Notes: generated by a model from the sequence alone, not told the origin. Counted from the stretch's first letter, positions 8,871 to 17,325 are shown. The stretch is 55,028 nt of DNA from an uncultured Duncaniella sp. (GCF_910577345.1 NZ_CAJTMT010000022.1:1-55028); one strand, 5' to 3'. Program-made: numbers and translations.

Positions 8871-9356
8871 ATGAAACGTTTACTCACACTCCTCCTGCTC
8901 GTTGTCGCAATAGCGACGGGAGCAAACGCCCAGCTCAACAAAATCTACGAAAAGTGTCAGAAAGAGGGCAATCTAACCACCGTATTTGTCTCGAAAGCCA
9001 TGTTGCAGATGGCAGGCAATATGGGTCCGATGGATGCCGGAAACCTGGCCCAACTGAAAGACAAGATTGACAATGTGCTCATAGTGACAGCCGACAACTC
9101 GAAAGGGATAAATTTCCTCACAAAGTTGCGCAAGGAATTCACACAAAAGACCGGCTACAGCTCTCTGATGGAAATCAACGATGACAAAAGCAATGTGGTG
9201 ATTTTCCAAAAGAAACTTCCCGACAACAAGAATGAATTCGTCCTCTCAATCATCCAGAAATCTCGCCCGACAATGATTGTCATCGATGGCGATATCACCC
9301 TCGAGGATGTGGCTAAAATGGCTGGTCAAAATGGCAAAATCCCTACCGGGAAATAA
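8871..9356 (+). CDS. DUF4252 domain-containing secreted protein
   Basis: The 161-residue protein has a clear signal peptide (MKRLLTLLLLVVAIATGANAQ) and a single DUF4252 domain, for example LTTVFVSKAMLQMAG and NVLIVTADNSKGINFLTKL. DUF4252 has no established biochemistry; it is a Bacteroidetes-specific envelope family repeatedly found behind ECF sigma/anti-sigma pairs. The Met at 8871 is used because it starts the signal peptide; the frame is open upstream but overlaps the anti-sigma gene. It lies 22 bp after that gene and is the likely third gene of the operon. Confidence 0.85.
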   Translation: MKRLLTLLLLVVAIATGANAQLNKIYEKCQKEGNLTTVFVSKAMLQMAGNMGPMDAGNLAQLKDKIDNVLIVTADNSKGINFLTKLRKEFTQKTGYSSLMEINDDKSNVVIFQKKLPDNKNEFVLSIIQKSRPTMIVIDGDITLEDVAKMAGQNGKIPTGK

Positions 9357-9501
9357 TAAAACCACACAAAAGAGAGTAATATTTAATACATAGACAAGCC
9401 TAATAATTGACAATATTATTAGACTACGATGAGCACAGCGTACCCGTGAGGGCACGCTGTGTGTCGTTTTTCCCAGTCATAATGCAGAGCAGGTATCCCA
9501 T

Positions 9502-9745
9502 TGTAGGGACGCGCTGTAGCGCGTATGCCAAATGACCATATTCCAGTAACCAAGGGATACAAAAATTCAAAAATAACAGAAATTACAGACATTTTTTCAG
9601 TGGCCGCTGACTTGACGAATTGATCAAATCTGCCTTGAATAAATGTCTGTAATTTCTGTTATTTTTGAATTTCTGTACCCTTCTGATTTATTGCACGGGT
9701 AATTTCTATTTCATCCGGCATACGCGCTACAGCGCGTCCCTACAT
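9502..9745. repeat. Nested palindromic element, copy 1 (REP pair enclosing a long hairpin)
   Basis: Outer arms are two facing REP copies (9502-9529 and 9718-9744). Inside is a second inverted repeat, 9554-9597 with 9641-9680, whose arms share TAACAGAAATTACAGACAT and its complement with few mismatches. The loop near 9597-9645 (CTTGACGAATTGATCAAATC) is conserved in the second copy at 42261-42506. It lies between the convergent DUF4252 and SemiSWEET genes, so termination is one likely effect. No coding sequence is seen in this gap (9357-9769). Confidence 0.75.
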
Positions 9746-9769
9746 CGCCTGAGTAGAATGATATGCGGG

Positions 9770-10048
9770 TCAGTGTCTCTTCTTCTTTCGGTCGTTCTGA
9801 ACCTTGATAACGAAGACGATAATGGACGAAATGGTCGTGATGAGGTTGGTGATGATAAGAGGCCAATTATTTATCATGAAGCCCTGTATCACAAAGAAAA
9901 TACTTCCGAAACCGAGCAGAAGGAAGGTGGTCATCGCGATTCCGTCGGTGTCACGGGTACGGATCGTGTAGATTGCTTGCGGAAGATAACCGCATATCAT
10001 ACAGATGGCGGCAGCGTAGCCTACGATATTGATTATGACAGGTGACAT
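9770..10048 (-). CDS. SemiSWEET-type sugar transporter (PQ-loop)
   Basis: The 92-residue protein has three transmembrane helices and the PQ motif in ICGYLPQAIYTIRTRDTDGI (Pro23-Gln24), the signature of the SemiSWEET/MtN3 family, in which one triple-helix bundle dimerises to form a facilitative sugar pore. Length fits (85-100). The frame is open upstream to 10147, but those 33 residues are polar and do not belong to the family, so the inner Met at 10048 is used. The C-terminus is basic (KVQNDRKKKRH). It appears monocistronic. The substrate is not predictable. Confidence 0.9.
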   Translation of the reverse strand: MSPVIINIVGYAAAICMICGYLPQAIYTIRTRDTDGIAMTTFLLLGFGSIFFVIQGFMINNWPLIITNLITTISSIIVFVIKVQNDRKKKRH

Positions 10049-10209
10049 GGTGGGGTAATGGGTTTTAGTTGTTAGTTTTGAGTTAAGCTCCGGCAATGAT
10101 GAGCCGCCGTCAAGAGACGGGGAGGTGTCCTGACCATTATTGGCCATCAGACACTGAATGTTAATGATTATTTAACGCGGAGCGGGGCACTTATGTTGCA
10201 GAAAATTTT

Positions 10210-10217
10210 TAATTTTG
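10210..10217 (+). promoter_or_regulatory. -7 element (TAATTTTG)
   Basis: TAATTTTG matches the Bacteroidetes -7 consensus and lies 25 nt upstream of the ATG at 10243. A TTTG -33 box at normal spacing is not obvious. Confidence 0.45.
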
Positions 10218-10242
10218 CAGTTTTCCAAACAAGATATATCCT

Positions 10243-12264
10243 ATGCGCTCAGTTTCAGCACTCCGGCTGCTCTTCATAATCGTTGTCACCGCTTTTCTGG
10301 CCGCTTGCGCGAGCATGGGCCGTCCGGAAGGTGGTCCGCGCGACGTGACCCCTCCCGTATTCGTCCGCTCCACACCCCGTCCGGGTCAGGTCAATGTATC
10401 GGGCAACAAGATTGTGGTGGAATTTGACGAGAATGTGGCTCTTGACGATGCCATGAACAAGGTCGTGGTCTCACCCGCCCAGCGTACCACTCCGGTGGTC
10501 AGCGCCAACGGCCGCCGAGTGACTGTCGAGCTGCGCGATACGCTCAAACCGGATGTCACATACACCATCGACTTCTCCGATGCCATCAAGGACCTCAACG
10601 AGAGCAATGTCCTCGACGGTTTCGCTCTCGACTTCGCCACCGGCGACAGCATCGACACCCTGCAGATTTCAGGTATGCTCTTCGAGGCGCGCACCCTCGA
10701 ACCGGCCCAGGGAATGATTGTGGGTGTCTACTCCAACCTTTCTGACACTGCCATTCGCACCCTTCCGCTTGAACGCATCGCCAAGACCAATCAGCTCGGC
10801 CAGTTCACCCTGCGCGGACTCAAAGAGGGAACCTACCGCATCTATGCAGTCAACGATGTCAACCGTGACTATCACTGGGACCGCTCGGAGGATGTGGCAT
10901 TTTTCGATGTGACAGTCTCCCCCTCCTCCACCCCGGCTCAGTTCACCGACACACTCGTAAATGTTGCCGGTGAAGATTCGATTGTCACCCGTCAGGGGAC
11001 ACGCTTCCTCCCCGACGACATCCTTCTGACCTGGTTCAACGAGGGCTACAATCCGCAATATCTGCGTAACTATGCCCGTGCCGACCAGCGCACCATCGAC
11101 TTCGAGTTTGCAGCCAAGGCCGACACTCTCCCCATCATAAAGCTTATCAACTCACCCCGCGCGGGCGCCGACATCACCGAGTGGGCTGTGCTTCAGGCTA
11201 ATCCCACCCTCGACACCCTCCGCTACTGGATTACCGACACAACTCTCATCGGACTTGACACCCTCATGGTCGAGGCGCGCTACCTGATGACCGACACACT
11301 CGAACAACTCTCGATGAAGACCGACACCCTGCGACTCGTCGACAAGGGTGCGAAAAACCGTCGCCGTCAGCTCGAAAAGGAGGCACAGCAGCGCGAAAAA
11401 GAGCGCGAGAAGGAACGCAAGGAGCTTGAAAAACAGGGCGTGAACCTTGATTCGCTCGATGCTGCCGACACGATTCCTCCCCGTCCGGAACCGGTTAAGT
11501 TCAAGGTATCGTCGAGCAACGCTCAGGATGTCCATCGTCCGTTGCTTTTCACGTCTGAAACTCCGGTGGCGAGTCTCGACACCTCGGCGGTCAAACTCGA
11601 ATGGCTTGTGGACTCGCTGTGGTATCCGTTACCCAAACCGGTCATAAAGCAGATTGATTCGCTCAACTCAATGAAGTTCATGGCTGAATACAAGTGGTCG
11701 CCGGGTGAGAAATATAAGCTCACCATCGACTCGGCAGCCGTCTATGACATCTACGGGCTTGCAAGCGACCCGATAAGCCATGAGTTCACAGTCAAGAAGC
11801 TCGATGAATACTCATCGCTTGCCTTCAATATCACCGGACTCGACAACCGTCCGGCCATCCTTGAAGTGCTTGACGGTTCGGATAAGGTTGTAGCCTCCGC
11901 ACCCGTAAACGGCAGTCTCGGACGTGTGGAGTATCTGGCTCCGGGTACCTATTATGCCCGCCTGTTCATCGACTCCGACAGCAACGGCGTCTACACCACC
12001 GGTATCCTTGACTCGATACAGCCGGAGGAGGTCTACTACTACCCCAAGAAGGTCACACTGAAGAAAAACTGGGGCGTAGAACAGACATGGAACATCTATG
12101 AGCTGCCTATTGACATGCAGAAACCCCTGGAAATCAAGAAGAATAAGCCCAAACGCAAACGCGGCGAGGAGGCTCCTGAAGAGGAAGAGGAGGAGGAAGA
12201 TGAATTCTTCGACGATCCCTTCATGAACCGCAACCAATTCGGCAACTCCTTCGACCGCCGATAA
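10243..12264 (+). CDS. Ig-like (Big_5) domain lipoprotein
   Basis: The 673-residue lipoprotein has a lipobox at VTAFLAACAS. Residues ~27-135 form an SbsA-type Ig-like domain (PEGGPRDVTPPVFVRSTPRP through DVTYTIDFSDAIKDLN). A carboxypeptidase-regulatory-like segment follows (about 144-235, GQFTLRGLKEGTYRIYAVND). A charged coiled-coil stretch occurs near 375-400 (QLEKEAQQREKEREKERKEL), and the C-terminus ends in a Lys/Arg-rich then Glu-rich tail (RGEEAPEEEEEEEDEFF). This architecture is a widespread single-copy Bacteroidetes surface protein of unknown function. It stands alone and is convergent with the secreted protein at 12862. Confidence 0.85.
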   Translation: MRSVSALRLLFIIVVTAFLAACASMGRPEGGPRDVTPPVFVRSTPRPGQVNVSGNKIVVEFDENVALDDAMNKVVVSPAQRTTPVVSANGRRVTVELRDTLKPDVTYTIDFSDAIKDLNESNVLDGFALDFATGDSIDTLQISGMLFEARTLEPAQGMIVGVYSNLSDTAIRTLPLERIAKTNQLGQFTLRGLKEGTYRIYAVNDVNRDYHWDRSEDVAFFDVTVSPSSTPAQFTDTLVNVAGEDSIVTRQGTRFLPDDILLTWFNEGYNPQYLRNYARADQRTIDFEFAAKADTLPIIKLINSPRAGADITEWAVLQANPTLDTLRYWITDTTLIGLDTLMVEARYLMTDTLEQLSMKTDTLRLVDKGAKNRRRQLEKEAQQREKEREKERKELEKQGVNLDSLDAADTIPPRPEPVKFKVSSSNAQDVHRPLLFTSETPVASLDTSAVKLEWLVDSLWYPLPKPVIKQIDSLNSMKFMAEYKWSPGEKYKLTIDSAAVYDIYGLASDPISHEFTVKKLDEYSSLAFNITGLDNRPAILEVLDGSDKVVASAPVNGSLGRVEYLAPGTYYARLFIDSDSNGVYTTGILDSIQPEEVYYYPKKVTLKKNWGVEQTWNIYELPIDMQKPLEIKKNKPKRKRGEEAPEEEEEEEDEFFDDPFMNRNQFGNSFDRR

Positions 12265-12299
12265 GGAGTTTATGCCGGATTGAGGGAAGGCTCATGCAG

Positions 12300-12505
12300 G
12301 AATGGTTTATGCCGGATTGAGGGAAAGGGTACATAAAGACATAAGGGCAAAAGAAACAAAAGTTTTTTTGTTATTTAATCTTTTAGTCCTACTATTCAAC
12401 TCTACAATTTTATTGTTCAATCATATAATAATGAGGTCTTTGAATATAAGGCCTCATTATTATTTATGTAGCCACATTATTTATAAATATTTATAAATAT
12501 TTATA
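12300..12505. repeat. Hairpin-family arm and AT-rich palindromes
   Basis: About 12326-12358 (GGGTACATAAAGACATAAGG and onward) is the left arm of the CATAAGG hairpin family; its partners lie in the tandem copies that follow. Inside are AATAATGAGG ... CCTCATTATT (12426-12461, a 10-bp stem) and three TTATAAATA steps (12480-12505). No gene is seen. Confidence 0.55.
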
Positions 12506-12740
12506 AATCCTTATGTTCCTTCTGACCCTTATGTCATTATGTACCCTTCCCGCAAGAGCCTTCCTAAAAGGGCCTTCCCTCAAAAAAATTCTATGCTGAA
12601 AAAATCCTTATGTTCCTTCTGACCTTATGTCTTTATGTACCCTTCCCGCAAGAGCCTTCCTACAAGGGCCTTCCCTCAAAAAAATTCTAAGCTGAAAAAC
12701 CCTTTTGTCCCTTCTGACCTTATGTCATTATGTACCCTTC
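12506..12740. repeat. Tandem repeat of about 97 nt (2.4 copies)
   Basis: Copies start near 12506, 12603 and 12699 (the last truncated). Each begins with CTTATGTTCCTTCTGACC, continues through TTATGTACCCTTCCCGCA and AGGGCCTTCCCTCAAAAAAA, and ends near GCTGAAAAA. Any one copy can pair with the opposite arm at 12326-12358, so alternative hairpins are possible. It lies between two convergent genes. Confidence 0.75.
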
Positions 12741-12771
12741 CAACCCTAAACCTTTCCCGCAAAAAATAAAA

Positions 12772-12812
12772 CCTGCTGCGATTCGTCCGAACCACAGCAG
12801 GCTTCTTTTTTA
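12772..12812. terminator. Bidirectional intrinsic terminator
   Basis: CCTGCTG (12772-12778) pairs with CAGCAGG (12795-12801) around a 16-nt loop. A T-rich tail follows on the + strand (CTTCTTTTTTATT), and TTTTATTTTTT follows on the - strand. It sits 50 bp beyond the stop of the minus-strand secreted protein at 12862. Confidence 0.7.
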
Positions 12813-12861
12813 TTACTGATTTTCTATCCCAATAGCATCGGGATTGGCAATGGAAATGCTT

Positions 12862-14043
12862 TTAGCGGATGATGACCTTGCTCACCTTGTTGCCCTGACG
12901 GCGGATGAAGAGGCCATTTTCAGGATTGTCGACGCGGATACCCTGAAGGTTGAAATATTCAACGGGAGCGTTTTCCTCATTGACACCAACGTTGCCGATA
13001 GCACTTGTATCACCGGGAAGGTAGACCGAAAGGAGGTTGGCATCGGTATTGATGATGAATTCCTTGTTGGCATTGATAGCTGCAATATCATCGGCTGTCA
13101 AGGTAAAGGTCATTGTAGCTGATCCGTCGGCATTCTCGACTGTTGTCGCATCATCGTTGGTGTGGAGAGCAGTCCATGATGAGTTGCAAAGCTGTGCCCA
13201 GTTGGGTTTCTTTGCGAAGACCACCGCAAGCTGAGTGGTGGTTTCGGAAAGGGTAGCGAATACGCTGACGCCGGGAATACGTTCGCCGTAGCAGACAACA
13301 CCGGTTGCGTCAAATGCGCCCGGGATGCGCTCAACCTTGGTGATAGTCGGACCACCGTCGCCCTGCACGAAGATAGAACCACCGGCATTTTCAAGCATAG
13401 CAGCTGTAACGCCGACAATAACCGTTCCGGTCGCCATGTCGGAGGGTGTGATTTTGCTTGTTCCGAGAAGATTCTGCCAATCACTACCCTTGACAAGCAC
13501 CTGCGCACCTGAGGAACCGGCTGCCGAGAAAGTATACTTCAGAGCATCCCCTGCTTCGAGTTTTGAAGGATTGATTGTAGCTCCGGAGTTCCAGCCTGAA
13601 AGCACGAGCTCACCTTCAAAAAGAAGGTTGGGGTCAACATCGTCGGCTGTCACGAGCTGAATTGAATTAATCACAAGATTCTGGCCCTGCACTATGAGTC
13701 CTGTAGCCTTCAACTGTGCGGCGGCAGTGGCATTGAGATCCCATGAGGCAGATGGTTCGGTGGGATTTTTGAACGATGTTCCGTCAAGTTCAGGCCAGCC
13801 ATCGGAATTGGTCTTGATTCCGAGATTGGTATAGTTTATGGAAGGGTCAAGGTTCATGTCAACGGTCAGGTTGACCACGAGCTGACAGCCTTCTGCGGCA
13901 GCGGTGAATTCCGAGGCGGGAACACTGACATTGTCGCTCCAGCCGGTCAGTTTCGTACTTCCCTCCCATACGGTGATAGTTGTGGCGGATGCGGTGAAAG
14001 TTGCGGCTGCCATGAGCACGCTTGCGAGTAAGTGTTTCATCAT
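12862..14043 (-). CDS. Secreted protein with internal beta-domain duplication and conserved C-terminal tail
   Basis: The 393-residue protein has a signal peptide (MMKHLLASVLMAAATFTASA) and about three beta-rich modules. Modules 1 and 2 are related: VWEGSTKLTGWSDNVSVPAS (about 25-44) parallels FEGELVLSGWNSGATINPSK (about 141-160), and each ends in a GLIVQG- or SIFVQG-like strand. A third module covers about 235-350. The last ~33 residues (EYFNLQGIRVDNPENGLFIR and onward) recur almost unchanged in the protein at 15787, consistent with a sorting or anchoring tail. No enzyme motif is seen; carbohydrate binding is possible but unproven. The two downstream minus-strand -7 boxes near 14170-14187 may drive it. 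Confidence 0.75.
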   Translation of the reverse strand: MMKHLLASVLMAAATFTASATTITVWEGSTKLTGWSDNVSVPASEFTAAAEGCQLVVNLTVDMNLDPSINYTNLGIKTNSDGWPELDGTSFKNPTEPSASWDLNATAAAQLKATGLIVQGQNLVINSIQLVTADDVDPNLLFEGELVLSGWNSGATINPSKLEAGDALKYTFSAAGSSGAQVLVKGSDWQNLLGTSKITPSDMATGTVIVGVTAAMLENAGGSIFVQGDGGPTITKVERIPGAFDATGVVCYGERIPGVSVFATLSETTTQLAVVFAKKPNWAQLCNSSWTALHTNDDATTVENADGSATMTFTLTADDIAAINANKEFIINTDANLLSVYLPGDTSAIGNVGVNEENAPVEYFNLQGIRVDNPENGLFIRRQGNKVSKVIIR

Positions 14044-14169
14044 AAGCGGTGGTTTTTGGTTTTAGAGGTTAATTTCGATGTATCAATTTTATTTTTAAGG
14101 TAAGAAGATGTCGGTCAGTAGAGTCCCATGCTCCCATGAGTTATGAGGATGTCGAAATGCATCCGCTTG

Positions 14170-14187
14170 CAAATTTATGCAAATTTA
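14170..14187 (-). promoter_or_regulatory. Two tandem -7 elements (TAAATTTG)
   Basis: Read on the minus strand, TAAATTTG occurs at 14170-14177 and again at 14180-14187, about 130 nt upstream of the secreted-protein ATG at 14043. Only weak -33 partners are visible. The duplication could reflect two overlapping start sites. Confidence 0.4.
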
Positions 14188-14308
14188 AGTGGCAATTGTG
14201 ATACTATTTTACCCTATTTATTGCATAAAACTGATGTGGGCGGGAGTGGGCTTCCGAATAAATTCCCGTGTATCACATATTTTATAATAAGGACAGCACA
14301 CGCATGTT

Positions 14309-14338
14309 TTTGCAATTCAGTGAAAATTCGTAAATTTG
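14309..14338 (+). promoter_or_regulatory. Bacteroidetes promoter TTTG-N18-TAAATTTG
   Basis: A -33 TTTG (14309-14312) and a -7 TAAATTTG (14331-14338) are separated by 18 nt, the canonical form. The gene start at 14349 is only 11 nt downstream, so the leader is very short. Confidence 0.7.
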
Positions 14339-14348
14339 CACCTCAGTT

Positions 14349-15323
14349 ATGAGCGCCATAGAAGACATAAGGCAATCACTAAAGCCCGAGCTTGAGCGGC
14401 TCGACACACTCATCAGCCGCACCCTTGATTCGTCAAACCCATTGATGAATCAGGTAATCAACAACTATTTGAGTCATAAAGGCAAGCAGCTCCGTCCGAT
14501 GCTCGTCATGCTGACGGCCAAGCTGTTTGGCGGAGTCAACGACAATGCACTCACCGCAGCAGCCTCCGTTGAAATCCTCCACAATGCCTCGCTCATCCAT
14601 GACGATGTGGTAGACGACTCCGATTGCCGACACGGCCACGACACTATCAATGCCGTGTGGGACAATCATGTGGCAGTCCTCGTCGGTGACTTCTTCGTTT
14701 CCAACGCGCTCAAACTTGCAGTGGAGACAGAGGATCTGCGCGTCATCCGTGCCATCGCCGATCTCGGCAAACTTCTCTCTCTCGGAGAGATGGACCAGAT
14801 CTACAACGCACGCTACCACGAACTCAACGAGGAGTCGTATTTCAAGGTCATATCCCACAAGACTGCATCGCTTTTCGTGACCTGCGTGTCGATGGGAGCA
14901 TATTGCACCGGTGTCGACGACTGGCGTCTCGGGGCCATCCGCGAATTTGCAGAACTCTTCGGACGCTGTTTTCAGATAAAGGATGACATCTTCGATTATT
15001 TCGATTCCAAAATCATAGGTAAACCCACCGGCAACGACCTCCGCGAAGGTAAGGTGACACTTCCGCTGCTCTATGCGCTTACCAAGACCGATGCCCCCGG
15101 ACGCGAGGAGATGATAGCCATGCTCCGCGAGGAACGCGCACTGTCCGACAGCGACATCCGCCGCCTCATCGAATTCGCCCATCAGAACGGCGGTATCGAC
15201 TATGCCTACGCCACAATGGAGCGCATGAGGGCAGAAGCCGTTGCTATCCTCGATAAGTTCAACACCCCCGTCACCGACGAATTCAAAGCCCTCCTCGACT
15301 TCGTAATCTCCAGAAAGCATTAA
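14349..15323 (+). CDS. Polyprenyl (long-chain) diphosphate synthase
   Basis: The 324-residue trans-prenyltransferase carries both aspartate-rich motifs: the first, DDVVDD (85-90, in LIHDDVVDDSDCRHG), and the second, DDIFD (212-216, in FQIKDDIFDYFDSK). The chain-length region upstream of the first motif has small residues (AASVEILHNASL), and the KGKQLRP substrate-binding block (44-50) is present. This pattern fits an octaprenyl/solanesyl-type enzyme that elongates FPP or GPP with IPP to make the menaquinone side chain in Bacteroidetes. Exact chain length is not predictable. It is transcribed alone from the promoter just upstream. Confidence 0.92.
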   Translation: MSAIEDIRQSLKPELERLDTLISRTLDSSNPLMNQVINNYLSHKGKQLRPMLVMLTAKLFGGVNDNALTAAASVEILHNASLIHDDVVDDSDCRHGHDTINAVWDNHVAVLVGDFFVSNALKLAVETEDLRVIRAIADLGKLLSLGEMDQIYNARYHELNEESYFKVISHKTASLFVTCVSMGAYCTGVDDWRLGAIREFAELFGRCFQIKDDIFDYFDSKIIGKPTGNDLREGKVTLPLLYALTKTDAPGREEMIAMLREERALSDSDIRRLIEFAHQNGGIDYAYATMERMRAEAVAILDKFNTPVTDEFKALLDFVISRKH

Positions 15324-15339
15324 GAAAACCCTTGCGGGA

Positions 15340-15500
15340 AGGCATTTTGCCGGAATTCCCTTTTGCGGGAAGGGCTCGCCTGCGGGAAAGTCACTTCTGC
15401 GGGAAGGGCACACCTGCGGGAAGGGCACAGAAAGACATAAGGGCAGAAGAAACAAAAGGATTTTTCAGCTATTCGATTGGCTGAAAAATCCTTTTTCCTT
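15340..15500. repeat. GCGGGAAGGGCAC repeats and short hairpin
   Basis: Between 15333 and 15428 a GCGGGAAGGG-like word recurs five to six times at 15-25-nt intervals. It leads into a hairpin-family arm (GGGCACAGAAAGACATAAGG) and a 14-bp stem: AAAGGATTTTTCAGC (about 15456-15470) with GCTGAAAAATCCTTT (about 15480-15494). It follows the polyprenyl synthase and faces the convergent gene at 15787, so it probably ends transcription. Confidence 0.65.
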
Positions 15501-15574
15501 TTTATGTTTATGCCCTGATTTTTATGCCTTTGGCTTTTATGTTACTTATGCCTTTGCTTCCATGTTATGCCTCT

Positions 15575-15666
15575 CTATTAGCCCTATTGGGCTTATTAGA
15601 CTTATTAGCCCTATTTACCCTATTGGACTTATTAGCCCTATTAGGCCTATTAGGCTTATTAGACTT
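15575..15666. repeat. Tandem 9-nt array (YTATTAGSC-like)
   Basis: Ten consecutive 9-nt units, mostly CTATTAGCC, TTATTAGAC, CTATTAGGC or CTATTGGGC, fill this stretch. The unit length is three codons, so several frames stay open, but no start or family supports coding. Confidence 0.75.
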
Positions 15667-15686
15667 TCCCCTCCCCTAAGAAAAAA

Positions 15687-15722
15687 ATCCATGCAGCTCC
15701 CTTTCCGGCAGCCACATGGATT
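15687..15722 (-). terminator. Intrinsic terminator of the gene at 15787
   Basis: AATCCATG (15687-15694) pairs with CATGGATT (15715-15722). Read on the minus strand it is followed directly by TTTTTTTC. A second small hairpin (CTTGCCTCGAAAGGCAAG) lies at about 15742-15759, nearer the stop codon. Confidence 0.7.
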
Positions 15723-15786
15723 CTATTTCTTGAACAGCACTTGCCTCGAAAGGCAAGCGCTGAACTATTATCTATTTCAATTATCC

Positions 15787-17005
15787 TTAGCGGATGACAA
15801 CCTTGCTAACCTTGCTACCCTGACGACGGATGTAGAGACCGGCCTCGGGATTGTCTACACGGATACCCTGAAGGTTGAAGTATTCGACAGGGGCATTCTC
15901 GTCGGCACCGATTTCATCAATGGCGCTGCTGGCAGCCTCTTCAATCTCGACAGGCTGCACCTGAACATTGCCGTTAAAGCTACCGATGATGGCCTTGATG
16001 TTATAAGTCTTGCCCTCGAAGTCGGTGGGAAGAGTTACGTTGCTGTTGAATTGGTTGTAACCTGCAAATTCAGTCTCACCCTGCTTGAAGGTGATATTGC
16101 GGTTATCAACGGCTGCAAAAGTTACGCCGTTGATTTCAACATAGTCAAACACATCAGCCGCAGTGATTTCAGCAAGAGTGACGACTCGCGGAGCTACTTC
16201 ATTATGTCCGAAAGCAGCTTCGAGACCTTCAGCTTTGGTAATCTGAGGATTACCTCCATATACACCGTAAACGCCCTGGAATCCGCCGGGAATGCTGTCG
16301 CCTGACTGATAGGTCTGATCAATTTTGCCATAAATAAGGATACGGCCTGAATTATCCTTTACAAAAAGGTTAGTGCCAATCTGATAGATAACCTCAACGG
16401 CATTCTTGATGATGACGGGATTAATCTTGTCGGCCTTTGCGATGAATGCGGCGATATCAGCGACTTCTTCAGTTTCGACAGGAGCCTCATCACCATCATT
16501 ATATGTAATGGTATTGAGAGTCACAAGACCATTAGCACTACCGGAGGCACAGTCAAATGTAATACGGTAGTAAAGATTTCCTTTGGGAGCAGGAAGAGTA
16601 AACGTCATGTTGCCTGCCTTGAAATTTTCCGCTGGAATCTCCACTGTGGTTTCAATTGTAGCGAAATCAGCAGCAGCAGATGTTTCAAGTTTAATGGCAT
16701 TAATCTTTGCAGCTGTGATAGCGTTAAGGTTGGCAACAACCGAAGATATTGCTTCCGGAATAGCGAAGTCTGTGGTGACTGTTCCAACGGAAGCATTGTT
16801 TTTACGGCCACACTTCACATAGTCCCATTTATTATTGTTATTGTTGAAGTTTGTGAGAGTCCAGATATTGTCACCGACCTTCACTTTCCAACCGTTATCA
16901 TAAGAGCTGACAGACTCCTGATTGAAATTTGCACCGAACTGGCAAGTGTAGAACAGGAAGAATCATGGCAACAAGGAGTGCCAACGAGAGTAAAATTTTC
17001 TTCAT
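15787..17005 (-). CDS. Secreted protein with OB-fold-like domain; probable frameshift in signal region
   Basis: The main frame (15787 to about 16950) encodes a protein with an N-terminal beta-rich module, an OB-fold-like module (about VADIAAFIAKADKINPVIIK through DNSGRILIYGK) and the C-terminal tail EYFNLQGIRVDNPEAGLYIR shared with the gene at 12862. In this frame the only upstream start candidate is a GTG at 16884. An ATG at 17005 begins a signal peptide (MKKILLSLALLVAM) in the neighbouring frame, and a -7 box lies 62 nt further up. The two frames would join near 16920-16960 with one extra base removed, giving a tail like FYTCQFGANFNQES. This suggests a recent frameshift or a sequencing error; the span is given from 17005. 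Confidence 0.65.
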
Positions 17006-17066
17006 AAGCAATTGTGTTTTGAGATGGTTATTGAATTTTCGTTAGATATAAGTTAATTATCACCCG

Positions 17067-17074
17067 CAAAGATA
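17067..17074 (-). promoter_or_regulatory. -7 element (TATCTTTG) before the 17005 ATG
   Basis: On the minus strand TATCTTTG matches TAnnTTTG and lies 62 nt upstream of the ATG at 17005. It supports 17005, not the internal GTG at 16884, as the original start. Confidence 0.5.
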
Positions 17075-17206
17075 AGCATAATAAAGATAACATTTTATAA
17101 CATTTTTGTTAAAAACAACCTTTTAAGGCCAACTATTTGCTGTTTTCTAACATCCTCCCCTCACCGATAAATATTTGGTTCAACCTAAAAACACCCCAAC
17201 CTTATA

Positions 17207-17325
17207 AGAAAGAGGTACATAAATTCAGAAATCACATAAATTACAGATGATTTATCAAATAGAATAATTCAATGTCTCCAAATTCTGTAATCTATGTCAT
17301 TTATGAATTTATGTACCTCTTTCTT
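17207..17325. repeat. Long inverted repeat (hairpin family)
   Basis: Left arm 17207-17246 and right arm 17285-17325 are reverse complements with about four mismatches over 40 bp. Outer words are AAGAAAGAGGTACATAAATT and its complement; inner words are ATTACAG and CTGTAAT. The arms mix features of the nested element (AATTACAG) and the CATAAGG family. It lies downstream of tRNA-Asn and upstream of the gene at 17005, both minus strand. Confidence 0.7.

Noticed and set aside
14044..14348. Small plus-strand ORF (69 residues) before the polyprenyl synthase
   Set aside because: It crosses the promoter of that gene and has no recognisable features.
14433..15455. 340-residue minus-strand ORF over the polyprenyl synthase
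   Set aside because: It is antisense to a clear prenyltransferase and has no family features.
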